Shown here: positions 14,914 to 23,460 of the stretch, piece by piece
How positions within the stretch are numbered: position 1 is the stretch's first letter
Layout: every line of letters begins with the position of its first letter
Origin: Microbacterium sp. AK009
GTDB lineage: Bacteria > Actinomycetota > Actinomycetes > Actinomycetales > Microbacteriaceae
DNA length: 64,000 nt
Reading direction: 5' to 3'
Assembly (NCBI RefSeq): GCF_013410955.1
Contig: NZ_JACCCG010000008.1
Span: forward strand, 1-64,000
Position numbers and translations under genes: made by a program
Notes under the pieces: model-generated
Database searches by the model: none
Told to the model about the DNA's origin: nothing
The model's input: only the letters and a program-made list of their open reading frames with translations

Positions 14914-16313
14914 ACACGCCACGGGAGAGGCCTGCCGGAGGTCGACTTGCCGGGTCGCGGCGAACGCTGGCGACGGGCAGTGATCTCACCCTTCCTGATG
15001 ATTTGATGGCGGAGGAGTGCGGGTGCGCGCCCACGCCCGCGGAGAGCCGCGCATTCCGGGCTGGTGTGAGCCGGCGCTTTCTGCTGACCGCGGGAATATT
15101 GAGCTCGGTCGCCGTCCTGGTCGGCGGCCCGCTGCTGCCGCCAGCGTTCGCGGCGACCTATCCGTCCTGGGAGGACGTGCAAGCCGCGAAAGCAAACGAG
15201 GCCACCAAAGCCGCTGAGGTGCAGCGGATCCAGGGCCTTATCGAAAGCCTGAACGGTGAGGTGGCGCGCACCCGCACCGCCGCCGAGCAGGCCGCTGGTG
15301 CGTTCTACACCGCCCAGCAGGAGTATTTCGACGCCTCCTTCCGGGCCGACACGTTGCAGTCCCAAGCCGACGTGGAAGCGCAAAACGCGGCCGATGCGGC
15401 GAACAAGGCCGGCCGCATCGCCGCGCAGCTATACCGCGATGGGGGCGACACAGCCTCCCTTGAACTGTTCTTTTCCGGGTCGGCAGCGACCGCGGACGAT
15501 CTCCTGTCCCGGCTGGGCGTGATGGACAAGCTGCTGGAACGCAACCAGGGAGCGTATGCGGCCGCGATCACCGCCCGCGATGCTGCGCAGAGCCTCACCG
15601 ATCAGGCCGTGGTCGCCCGAAACGAACGGGACCGGCTGCAGCAGGTCGCCGAGCAGAAGATGCTCGAGTCGCAGCAGGCCGCGGATGCCGCACAGGCCGC
15701 GGTGGACGCGCAGACTCTCCATCTCGGCGAGTTGCAGGCCCAGCTCGCCGCCCTCGAGGACACCACCGCGAAAACCATCGCCGATTATCAGGCTGGAATC
15801 GAGGCTGCCCGCATCGCCGAGGAGCAGCGGCGAGCGGCGGAGCGTGCCGAAGCAGAACGGCTCGCCGCCTCGGGCGGCGGCGGGGGTGTGGTCAGCTCCG
15901 GATGGGCACGGCCGACATCAGGGAATCGCACGTCGGGGTTCGGGCCGCGCAGCTCCCAGTGCGGAAACGGGTACTGCTCGACCAGCTATCACTACGGTGT
16001 CGATCTCAGCGGCGGCTGCGGCGCGGGGATCTATGCCGTCGCGGCGGGCACCGTCGTCTACGCCGGGTACAACGGTGGCTACGGCAACTACATCAAGATC
16101 GACCACGGCGAGGGGATCGGCACCGGGTACGCCCACATCCGCAACGGCGGCTTCTACGTCGGGTACGGGCAACGCGTGAATGCTGGCGACCTGATCGCCC
16201 GTGAGGGAGAGACCGGCAACGCGTTCGGCTGCAACCTCCACTTCGAAGTGTACGTGGGCGGCTCCCCGGTCAACCCCGCCACTTTCCTCGCCGCTCGCGG
16301 CGTCTCCCTCTGA
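14910..16313 (+). CDS. Tat-type exported coiled-coil M23 peptidase
   Basis: 467 residues. SRRFLLTAGI near 54-63 with a hydrophobic run and an AFA site resembles a twin-arginine signal. Residues about 90-305 form long Ala-rich coiled coils, as in EnvC/RipA-like proteins. The C-terminal M23 domain shows HYGVDLS (zinc His/Asp), GYAHI and NLHFEVYVG (HxH-type). The Gly-rich linker ASGGGGGVVS precedes it. It likely cuts or remodels peptidoglycan. It overlaps lnt by ATGA. Confidence 0.88.
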   Translation: MNTPRERPAGGRLAGSRRTLATGSDLTLPDDLMAEECGCAPTPAESRAFRAGVSRRFLLTAGILSSVAVLVGGPLLPPAFAATYPSWEDVQAAKANEATKAAEVQRIQGLIESLNGEVARTRTAAEQAAGAFYTAQQEYFDASFRADTLQSQADVEAQNAADAANKAGRIAAQLYRDGGDTASLELFFSGSAATADDLLSRLGVMDKLLERNQGAYAAAITARDAAQSLTDQAVVARNERDRLQQVAEQKMLESQQAADAAQAAVDAQTLHLGELQAQLAALEDTTAKTIADYQAGIEAARIAEEQRRAAERAEAERLAASGGGGGVVSSGWARPTSGNRTSGFGPRSSQCGNGYCSTSYHYGVDLSGGCGAGIYAVAAGTVVYAGYNGGYGNYIKIDHGEGIGTGYAHIRNGGFYVGYGQRVNAGDLIAREGETGNAFGCNLHFEVYVGGSPVNPATFLAARGVSL

Positions 16314-16334
16314 CCCGAAATGAAGGAGGACACC

Positions 16335-17216
16335 ATGGCTGAACGGACCACCCCAACGGGGGATCACCTCCAGTCGGTCCCGACACGACGCAGTCTTCGA
16401 GGGCTCGCGACACCGCCTCCCGCTTCGTGCGCATCCGTGACGTCGCGCGCGCCCAGTGCAGCAAGTGCTCTGCGTAGGCCGACGTCGTTGCGCCCAGCAC
16501 GGACCCTGGTAGTCCTTGCGATGGTTGCTGGTCTCGTTGCCACTTTTGCTCTCCCGGCGTACGGGGCTTGGCAGCCCGCGGACTTGGAAACCCGCTCACT
16601 GCAGCAGGTCGCTTTGGAGGACGCGCAGTCATTGGTCGTCGCGTCCGATGCGGGCGCAGCGCAGCTCACCCGCGACAGCTACGCTGCCACCAGTCAGGAG
16701 GAGATTGATCAGAAAAAGGCGCGAGAAGCAGCGGCACAAGCAGCCGCCGAGCGGGCGCGGGCCTCCGCGCAGGTCGCGTCGGTACCGTTCGACTACAGCA
16801 TGGTGCCCCCTGGCAGCGGAGCCGTGCGGTGGCCGGTCGGCGGCCCGTTCACTGTGACAGACAGGTTTGGAGCTCGCGGCGGCGCGCACATGGGGACCGA
16901 CATGGTCGCTGCCGGCGGCACCCCCGTCTACGCCTCCGTCGACGGTGTCGTGCGGATTTCACAGGACAGCTACGGCGCATACGGGGTCACCGTCGTCGTG
17001 GAATCCGTTCTGAACGGGCAACAGGTGAGGACGGTGTACCCCCACATGCAAACCGGCAGCCGACAGGTCGCCGCCGGTCAGACCGTCACGGCCGGGCAGA
17101 CCGTCGGACTCGTGGGCAGCACGGGCCGCTCCACCGCGAACCATCTGCACTTCGAGGTCTACCTCGACGGAACCGCCGTGGACTCGCTGGCCTGGCTGGA
17201 AGCGAACGCGGGCTAA
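16335..17216 (+). CDS. Exported M23-family peptidase
   Basis: 293 residues from ATG 16335 (SD AAGGAGGA); the frame opens at 16320. A basic, Ser/Ala-rich N-terminus precedes a TM/signal near 62-78, then LTRDSYAATS, a short Lys/Ala coiled coil (DQKKAREAAAQAAAERARA) and an M23 domain: GAHMGTDMV, YPHMQTGS and ANHLHFEVYLD. It is paralogous to the 38235 gene (shared RDSY segment and M23 blocks). The 80-bp gap to ccsA shows no clear terminator. Confidence 0.87.
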   Translation: MAERTTPTGDHLQSVPTRRSLRGLATPPPASCASVTSRAPSAASALRRPTSLRPARTLVVLAMVAGLVATFALPAYGAWQPADLETRSLQQVALEDAQSLVVASDAGAAQLTRDSYAATSQEEIDQKKAREAAAQAAAERARASAQVASVPFDYSMVPPGSGAVRWPVGGPFTVTDRFGARGGAHMGTDMVAAGGTPVYASVDGVVRISQDSYGAYGVTVVVESVLNGQQVRTVYPHMQTGSRQVAAGQTVTAGQTVGLVGSTGRSTANHLHFEVYLDGTAVDSLAWLEANAG

Positions 17217-17296
17217 CCCATGTGCCGCACGGATCTTCCGCACCACCCCGCTCGCGGGCACTCCCTGACCGAGATAACGAAGAGGACGACCCTGCC

Positions 17297-18313
17297 ATGA
17301 CCGGAACCGACCCGCTCTCCCTCGACGGCATCTCACTGCTGCTGGTGTGGACGTCGATCGGCACCTACCTGCTTGCGTTCATCGCGTACACCATCGACCT
17401 GGCTCAACGCTCCGTCCCCGCCGGCGTCCCACAGCAAGAGCCGGTCCTGGCCGGCGCTACCGCCCGGGCGAGCCAGCAGACGGAAAAGGCCCAGAGTGGG
17501 GCGGTGAACAGGGTTCGCACGCCGCCTGCACAGCGGCATCGGCTGCTGTGGGCACGGATCGGAACGTCGCTGACGGTCCTCGCGTTCCTGTTCCACCTGG
17601 CCGGCACCATCCTGCGCGGGATCGCCGCAGAGCGGGTGCCGTGGGCGAACATGTACGAGTTTGCGCTAACCGGCACCGTCTTGATCGTCGCCGTCTACCT
17701 GCTGGTGCTGCGCCGCTACGACCTCCGCTTCCTGGGTGCGTTTCTCATCGGCATGGTGGTGCTGCTGCTCGGCGGCGCGACAATCTCGTTCTACGTCGAA
17801 GTTGTGCCGCTGATGGATCCGCTCAAGAGCGTGTGGCTGGTCATCCACGTCTTCGTCGCCTCCCTGGCCACCGCCCTGTTCGCGATCGCCTGCGGCATCT
17901 CCATCACCCAGCTCCTGCAGGCCCGCCGTGAACGCCGCGCCCGAGCATCCTCGGATACTGCCCACCCCGCCGGTCCTGGGTTCTTGCGCACTCTGCCCAT
18001 CGCCGACGTGCTCGAGTCCCTCGCCTACCGGTTCGCGATCGTGGGGTTCGTGTTTTGGACCTTCACCCTGATTGCCGGTGCGATCTGGGCCAACGACTCC
18101 TGGGGTCGCTACTGGGGCTTCGACGTCAAGGAAGTGTGGACGTTCGTGATCTGGGTGGTCTATGCCGGGTACATCCACGCCCGCGCGACCCGGGGGTGGC
18201 GTGGCACCCGCTCCGCCTGGCTGTCCATCATCGGGTTCGTCGCGGTGTTGTTCAACTTCACAATCGTGAACATGTTTTTCCAGGGCCTCCACTCCTACTC
18301 CGGCCTCACTTGA
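17297..18313 (+). CDS. ccsA: CcsA/ResC heme-handling cytochrome c synthase subunit
   Basis: A 338-residue polytopic protein (about eight TM). The tryptophan-rich WWD-type heme-binding segment is visible as WANDSWGRYWGFDVKEVW (near 265-282), and conserved His residues lie in flanking helices (FLFHLAGT, WLVIHVFVASL, YIHARATRGW). It pairs with ResB at 10.7 kb. ATG 17297 is chosen over the longer open frame, which is a shadow of the M23 gene. A Thr/Gln-rich loop (about 45-75) separates TM1 and TM2. Confidence 0.9.
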   Translation: MTGTDPLSLDGISLLLVWTSIGTYLLAFIAYTIDLAQRSVPAGVPQQEPVLAGATARASQQTEKAQSGAVNRVRTPPAQRHRLLWARIGTSLTVLAFLFHLAGTILRGIAAERVPWANMYEFALTGTVLIVAVYLLVLRRYDLRFLGAFLIGMVVLLLGGATISFYVEVVPLMDPLKSVWLVIHVFVASLATALFAIACGISITQLLQARRERRARASSDTAHPAGPGFLRTLPIADVLESLAYRFAIVGFVFWTFTLIAGAIWANDSWGRYWGFDVKEVWTFVIWVVYAGYIHARATRGWRGTRSAWLSIIGFVAVLFNFTIVNMFFQGLHSYSGLT

Positions 18314-18353
18314 TCCTCTTCCGCAACTCCTCACACGAACTGGAAGCACACCT

Positions 18354-19046
18354 ATGCCTTCGAACCGCTCGAACTCGACCAACAGGTCTCAACATGGGCC
18401 GGTGACCGTCAAACAACAGCGTGAGCAAAAGCGCCAACAAAAGTTGGCCAAGTATCAGAAGCAGCTCGCCAAACGCCGCCGCAGCAAACTGGTCTGGTGG
18501 GTTGTCGGGTCAACGGCGGCTGTGGTGATTATCGGCCTCATCGTCGCGTCCGTCGTGCTCACACCGTTACCGCCAAGACAGTACGAAGCCGGCAGCGAGG
18601 GGGCAACCATTGAAGGAGTCCAGACCTTCGAGAACACGGCTGAGCACGTCGCCGGTGCTGTCCAGTACGAGCAAAGCCCTCCAGCGGGCGGCCCGCACAA
18701 CGCTGTCTGGTTGAACTGCGGCATCTATGACGAACCGGTCCCGAATGAGAACGCGGTCCACTCCATGGAGCACAGCGCTGTGTGGGTGACCTACAACCCC
18801 GACGAGGTCGCCGGTGAACAACTCGAAACCCTCAAGAGCCTTCTGCCCTCAACCTACGTCGTTCTTTCCCCCTACGAGGGACTGGATGCGCCGATCGTGA
18901 TGTCCAACTGGAACCAGCAGCTGAAGGTTGATTCGGCGAACGACGAGCGTATCGGCGCCTTTTTCGAAGAGTACTGGCGCAGCCAGAACGCCCCCGAGCC
19001 GAACGCCGCCTGCACTGGCGCATACGACGCACCGGGAAAGCAATGA
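18354..19046 (+). CDS. DUF3105 membrane-anchored protein
   Basis: A 230-residue protein: a Lys/Gln/Arg-rich cytoplasmic N-terminus, one TM (about 45-68) and a DUF3105 domain with HVAGAVQYEQSPPAGGPHNA, WLNCGIYDEPVPNENAVHSM and EHSAVWVTYNPDE. The conserved His/Cys pattern could bind metal; the family role is unknown. It is often found beside DUF305 genes, as here, where the next gene overlaps by ATGA. Confidence 0.87.
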   Translation: MPSNRSNSTNRSQHGPVTVKQQREQKRQQKLAKYQKQLAKRRRSKLVWWVVGSTAAVVIIGLIVASVVLTPLPPRQYEAGSEGATIEGVQTFENTAEHVAGAVQYEQSPPAGGPHNAVWLNCGIYDEPVPNENAVHSMEHSAVWVTYNPDEVAGEQLETLKSLLPSTYVVLSPYEGLDAPIVMSNWNQQLKVDSANDERIGAFFEEYWRSQNAPEPNAACTGAYDAPGKQ

Positions 19047-19726
19047 ACCGCAGTGAAACCAGCGACGCGTCCCCATCCCGCCGGTGGCCGCGGTGGTGGA
19101 TCGTCCTTCTCGTTCTGCTTGCGGTCGGCGCGCTGACCTTCGCTGGGGGACGCTTCTCAACTTTCGGGTCCCAGGGCGCGGGCACACCGGGTGCTGACTC
19201 TCCCGAGGCGGGCTTTTCACGCGACATGCAGGTCCATCACGCGCAGGCCATCCAGATGGCCATGGAGATCTACCGCAAAACATCCGACGAGGAGCTGAGG
19301 ATCTTCGCGTACGACATCGCCACCGGGCAGGCGGGCCAGCGTGGCGAGATGTACGACTGGCTTGTGCAGTGGGGGCTGTCGCAGTCCGGTGGTCCGATGA
19401 TGCAGTGGATGGATGCCTCTCCGGGTGGCAGCGGCCATGCGATGTCTGACGGTTCGGCCATGACGGAGGAAGAGGCGCGCATCGCGATGGGCATGGCCTC
19501 CGCTGAAGAGATCTCCGCTTTGGAGGGTGCGACCGGGCAGCAAGCCGATTGTCTCTTCCTCGGGCTGCTCATTCGCCACCACGAAGGCGCCATCCCGATG
19601 GCGGAGGCGCTCATCGAGCTCGGCACAGATTCACGTGCCCTAACCGTCGCAGAGAACATTAAGAACGGACAGGCCGCCGAGATCAGCGCGATGAAATCCA
19701 TGCAGGCGCGGATCGGCTGCCAATAG
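19043..19726 (+). CDS. DUF305 membrane-anchored protein
   Basis: 227 residues with one TM near 18-37 and two DUF305 half-repeats, each with a His pair: FSRDMQVHHAQAIQMAMEIY and LIRHHEGAIPMAEALIELG. Met-rich linkers (PMMQWMDA, AMGMASAEE) fit the proposed copper-binding role. It is cotranslated with DUF3105. It is one of three DUF305 genes in the window (others at 36694 and 40007). Confidence 0.88.
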   Translation: MNRSETSDASPSRRWPRWWIVLLVLLAVGALTFAGGRFSTFGSQGAGTPGADSPEAGFSRDMQVHHAQAIQMAMEIYRKTSDEELRIFAYDIATGQAGQRGEMYDWLVQWGLSQSGGPMMQWMDASPGGSGHAMSDGSAMTEEEARIAMGMASAEEISALEGATGQQADCLFLGLLIRHHEGAIPMAEALIELGTDSRALTVAENIKNGQAAEISAMKSMQARIGCQ

Positions 19727-19874
19727 CACCCGATCGCACGGCCCGCGGCCGCGAAAGCAAACCTGCTCCGCCGGCTGCGAATGATCCCGACCCGAAAGAA
19801 CCCGTGGACCCCAACGCCCAGAAACGTCTCGCAGGCGAGCGCGCGGAGAACAACCCGATTCACACCGGGCACGA

Positions 19875-21875
19875 ATGATGCCGCACACCAGAGAGATCAA
19901 CTACCGCACGCTGCGGGTAGTCGGGCCGGCGATCCTCGTTGGGGCGGCACTTGCTGTCCTAGTCGGCGCACTGGCATTCGGTGGCGGCGCTGCACAGCTC
20001 CCGCTCGGCGACGCCGGCCCGGTCGTGCGCTGGGGGCTTCCGGCCACGAAGCTGGTCGTAAACCTCGCCGCCGCGGGAATGGTCGGTGTGCTCGTGACGG
20101 CGCTGTTCACGTTGCGGACGGGTGAGCGCGAGTTCGATACCTCCCTCGATACCGCCTCGATCTCCGCTGCCGTGTTCACCGTGGCAGCCGGTGCGACCGG
20201 GTTCCTCACGTTTCTCAGCGTCTTCAACCCCGCGATCGACGTCGGACCGCAGTTCGGTGCCCAGCTCGGACGGTTCCTCGTCGAACTCGAGGTGGGCCGG
20301 ACGTGGCTGATCACAACGGTCGCGGGCGCAGCACTCACCGTCCTCACATTCGCGGTGCGGTCCTGGGTTGGAACGCTTCTGGTCGCCCTGCTGGCGGTCG
20401 CCTCGCTCGTGCCGATGGGCACGCAAGGGCACTCCGGTGATGACGCCCTTCACCATGAGGCGATGACGGCGCTCATCCTGCACATCATCGGCGCCGCGGT
20501 GTGGCTCGGCGGTCTCCTCTTGCTCGTCGCCATCCGTCCAGTCCTCCAGCGGCAGCGCATCGCCGATGTCGTCGCCCGCTACTCAAGCATCGCCTTGGCC
20601 GCGTTCGTGCTCGTCGCCGTATCCGGCACGGTGCGGGCGGCTATCGGCCTGCAGCAGTGGTCGGACCTGCTCTTCCCTTATGGCGCAATCTTGGCCGGGA
20701 AAGTCGTCGCGCTGATCGGTCTCGGGCTCCTCGGCGCGTGGTACCGCATGCGACTGATCGGCAAGATGCGCGGCTCCAACGTGGCATCCCGCCCCTTCTG
20801 GATCTTGATCGTGTTCGAGTTGGCGTTGATGGGTGTGGCCAGCGGTGCCGCTGCAGCGCTGGCCCGCACCCCGCCACCGAACCCGGCCCCGCTTCCCGAG
20901 ACCCCGACGCCAGCGGAACGCCTCACCGGTGCACCGCTGCCCGCGGAGCTCACGATCGAACGGTGGGTCACCGCATGGAACATCGATCTGCTGTGGGCGG
21001 TGATCGCCGGGTTCGCGATCTTCTTCTACCTTGTCGGGGTATGGCGGCTGCGCCGCCGCGGCGACCCCTGGCCGGTACACCGCACGATCATGTGGGTCAC
21101 CGGCATGATGCTGCTGGTGTGGGTCACCGGCGGAGTCATCAACGTCTACCAGGACTACCTGTTCAGCGTGCACATGCTCGGCCACATGCTGCTCACGATG
21201 GCGATCCCCGTGCTGCTGGTCGCTGGTGCCCCCGTGACCCTGGCGGCGCGGGCGATCCACAAGCGCGATGACGGCACGCGCGGCGGCCGCGAGTGGATCC
21301 TCTGGGCGGTGCACACCCCCATCGCCCGCGTACTGACGAACCCCTTCGTCGCTGCGGGGCTGTTCATCGGGTCGCTCTGGGCGTTCTACTACACCGATCT
21401 CTTCCGCTGGTCGCTGTACGACCACCTCGGCCACGAGTGGATGATCGCCCACTTCCTCATCACCGGATACCTCTTCGCCCTCACCCTGATCGGCATCGAC
21501 CCGGTGCCCTGGCGGCTCCCGTACGCGGGCCGGCTGCTGCTGCTCATCGGCGTCATGGCGATGCACGCGTTCTTCGGGGTGGCGATGATGATGCAGACCG
21601 GGCTCATGGTCGCCGAGTGGTTCGGGTCGATGGGACGTACATGGGGCCCCTCTCCGCTCGAGGACCAGTACATCGGCGGCGGTCTCGCGTGGTCGGTCGG
21701 CGAGATACCGACGCTCATTCTCGCCATTACGGTGGCGATTCAGTGGAGCCGCAGCGACGCCCGCGACCAGAAGCGCAGCGACCGCCACGCCGACCGCACC
21801 GACGACGCCGAGCTCGAGGCGTACAACGCGCACCTCACCGCGCTGGCGAAGAAGGACGCCCGTGACCGAAGATGA
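19875..21875 (+). CDS. CopD-CtaG fusion membrane protein
   Basis: 666 residues and about 14 TM helices. The N-terminal half (about 1-320) is CopD-like (MGTQGHSGDDALHHEAMTAL, HIIGAAVWLGGLLLLVAIRP); the C-terminal half (about 360-640) is CtaG-like (FSVHMLGHMLLTMAIPVLLV, MAMHAFFGVAMMMQTGLM, EDQYIGGGLAWSVGEIPTL). CopD works with CopC in copper uptake or handling; fusion to CtaG is common in actinobacteria. ATG 19875 or 19878. The IS3 element lies 11 bp after its stop. The 148 bases before it hold no gene. Confidence 0.9.
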   Translation: MMPHTREINYRTLRVVGPAILVGAALAVLVGALAFGGGAAQLPLGDAGPVVRWGLPATKLVVNLAAAGMVGVLVTALFTLRTGEREFDTSLDTASISAAVFTVAAGATGFLTFLSVFNPAIDVGPQFGAQLGRFLVELEVGRTWLITTVAGAALTVLTFAVRSWVGTLLVALLAVASLVPMGTQGHSGDDALHHEAMTALILHIIGAAVWLGGLLLLVAIRPVLQRQRIADVVARYSSIALAAFVLVAVSGTVRAAIGLQQWSDLLFPYGAILAGKVVALIGLGLLGAWYRMRLIGKMRGSNVASRPFWILIVFELALMGVASGAAAALARTPPPNPAPLPETPTPAERLTGAPLPAELTIERWVTAWNIDLLWAVIAGFAIFFYLVGVWRLRRRGDPWPVHRTIMWVTGMMLLVWVTGGVINVYQDYLFSVHMLGHMLLTMAIPVLLVAGAPVTLAARAIHKRDDGTRGGREWILWAVHTPIARVLTNPFVAAGLFIGSLWAFYYTDLFRWSLYDHLGHEWMIAHFLITGYLFALTLIGIDPVPWRLPYAGRLLLLIGVMAMHAFFGVAMMMQTGLMVAEWFGSMGRTWGPSPLEDQYIGGGLAWSVGEIPTLILAITVAIQWSRSDARDQKRSDRHADRTDDAELEAYNAHLTALAKKDARDRR

Positions 21876-21886
21876 CACCCGCGGAT
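21862..21886 (+). pseudogene. Start of a short ORF interrupted by the IS3 element
   Basis: GTG 21862 overlaps the end of copD-ctaG and reads MTEDDTRG before the insertion. Removing the element and one GAT copy joins it to 23198-23277, giving an uninterrupted 34-codon frame ending at TAG 23275 (next residues WWSRVTRRKLVG). No family is recognised. It could be a real small gene, or chance in a GC-rich frame, since 34 codons is short. Confidence 0.35.
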
Positions 21887-21908
21887 TGAATCGGCCTGGC
21901 CCTCATTC

Positions 21909-22835
21909 CTATCGGGAGCCTTGTCCAGCAGGTGCCGGCTGGCCTAATTCTTGGTCAGCGTAGTACGCCTTCTCGACCTCGACGGGAGTGCGCATGTCGA
22001 GCTCGCCGTGGAGCCGGGAGTTGTTCCACCACCACACCCACTCGAGCGTCGCGAGCTCGACCTGCTCGACCGTCCGCCACGGCCCACCCTGGCGGATCAG
22101 CTCGGTCTTGTAGAGGTTGTTCACCGCCTCGGCCATCGCGTTGTCGAACGAATCGCCAACGGTGCCCGTCGACGGCACGGCGCCGAGCTCGACGATCCGC
22201 TCCGTGTAGATCATCGCGGTGTAGTTCGACCCGTGGTCCGCGTGATGGATGAGGCCGTCGAGGCGGCCGCCGACGTTCCAAGCGGCCATGTCGAGGGCCT
22301 GCATCGGCAGAATCTCCGAGCGCAACGTCGCCGCGACGTTCCAGCCGACGATGCGCCTCGAGTACACGTCGGTGACGAACGCGACATAGGCGAAACCACT
22401 CCAGGTCGCGACGTAGGTGACGTCGCAGACCCAGAGCCGACGGGGCGCTTGCGCGGTGAAGCGACGGTTCACGAGATCGCTCGGCAGCGCGGTCGTCTTG
22501 TCGGGGCGGGTCGTGAACACCCGCTTCGACTTACGGACGCCGCGCACCCCAGCGAGGCGCATGAGCCGCTCGGTCTGGTCACGACCGATCTCCCACCCCT
22601 GTCGACGCATCAGCGCATGCATCTTCCGGCGCCCATAGACGCGGTAGTTCTCCGCATGCAGCCTCGCGACCTCCGGGACGAGCAGCTCGTCCTTCAACTG
22701 CCGCGCTGACGGCGCACGACCGACGGCGGCGCGATAGCCGCGGGAGGTGAGAAACCCTTGAACTGCCGGTCGGAGGACCTGGCAGATGAGCTCGACCCCG
22801 AAACGATCCCGGTACTCGTCAATGAACCGGATCAT
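21909..22835 (-). CDS. IS3-family transposase OrfB (DDE integrase domain)
   Basis: A 308-residue protein with the HTH_21-like YGRRKMHALMRRQGWEIGRD region and an rve DDE core: first Asp in WVCDVTYVATW, second in IHHADHGSNYT, Glu in NAMAEAVNNLYKTE. ATG 22835 lies 5 bp after orfA, and the orfB frame is -1 relative to orfA and open across the junction, so an OrfAB fusion by -1 frameshifting is likely, as in IS3 elements; I do not see a textbook A6G slip site. Confidence 0.93.
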   Translation of the reverse strand: MIRFIDEYRDRFGVELICQVLRPAVQGFLTSRGYRAAVGRAPSARQLKDELLVPEVARLHAENYRVYGRRKMHALMRRQGWEIGRDQTERLMRLAGVRGVRKSKRVFTTRPDKTTALPSDLVNRRFTAQAPRRLWVCDVTYVATWSGFAYVAFVTDVYSRRIVGWNVAATLRSEILPMQALDMAAWNVGGRLDGLIHHADHGSNYTAMIYTERIVELGAVPSTGTVGDSFDNAMAEAVNNLYKTELIRQGGPWRTVEQVELATLEWVWWWNNSRLHGELDMRTPVEVEKAYYADQELGQPAPAGQGSR

Positions 22836-22840
22836 CTCGG

Positions 22841-23146
22841 TCAGGGGCGGTCGAGCTCCTTCGCGAAAAACACGCTCGCAGCCTTGAGGATCTCATTCGC
22901 CTTCCGCAGCTCGGCGTTCTCCTTCTGCAGCCGCTTGATCTCCGCCGCCGCATCGGTCGTGAGCCCGGGCTTCACGCCGGCGTCGACCTCGTAGCGACGC
23001 TGCCAGAGGCGCAGCGTCTCGGGGCTCATCCCGAGCAGACCGGCCACGTGACGGACCGCGCTCATCATCGTCGGGTGCGACCGCCGCGTCTCCGCGAGCA
23101 TCCGCAACGCCCGCTCACGCATCTCCGGCGAGTACTTCCTGTTCAT
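22841..23146 (-). CDS. IS3-family transposase OrfA (HTH/leucine zipper)
   Basis: 101 residues: an N-terminal helix-turn-helix of the HTH_Tnp_1 type (KYSPEMRERALRML, VRHVAGLLGMSPETLRLWQR) and a C-terminal coiled coil (AAEIKRLQKENAELRKANEI) that mediates multimerisation with OrfAB. It starts 48 bp inside the right end of the element. Confidence 0.93.
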   Translation of the reverse strand: MNRKYSPEMRERALRMLAETRRSHPTMMSAVRHVAGLLGMSPETLRLWQRRYEVDAGVKPGLTTDAAAEIKRLQKENAELRKANEILKAASVFFAKELDRP

Positions 23147-23460
23147 CGAGTTCCATCCTTGCTTGAAGAACGGAACGAAAGTCAGGCCGATTCAGATGGT
23201 GGTCGAGGGTAACCAGGAGGAAGCTTGTCGGGACGCAGACACCAAGGCCTGCCGTACCGTGCCCCGGCGCACCGTAGCGGCGGGCGAGTGCTCAGATACT
23301 GAGCTCCTCGCTCGCGCGTCACGGCGAATGTTCGCGAATAGCCTCGACCCTGTTCCCCATCCCGACCACCGCCCTCCCCGCCCTCGGCGAGCAGGCCAAA
23401 TCTCCAGGTAGGTCGGAATCAGACCGTCACCCTGGTCTCAGAACAAGCGGTCACAGACAC

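Larger units (their letters stand above)
21887..23194 (-). mobile_element. Intact IS3-family insertion sequence, 1308 bp
   Basis: Both ends begin TGAATCGGCCTG: left end 21887 reads TGAATCGGCCTGGCCCTC; the complement of the right end at 23194 reads TGAATCGGCCTGACTTTC. The flanks are GAT at 21884-21886 and GAT at 23195-23197, a 3-bp target duplication as expected for IS3. It encodes orfA and orfB on the minus strand with no interruption, so it may be active. It separates the copper/redox run from the mntH region. Confidence 0.93.
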
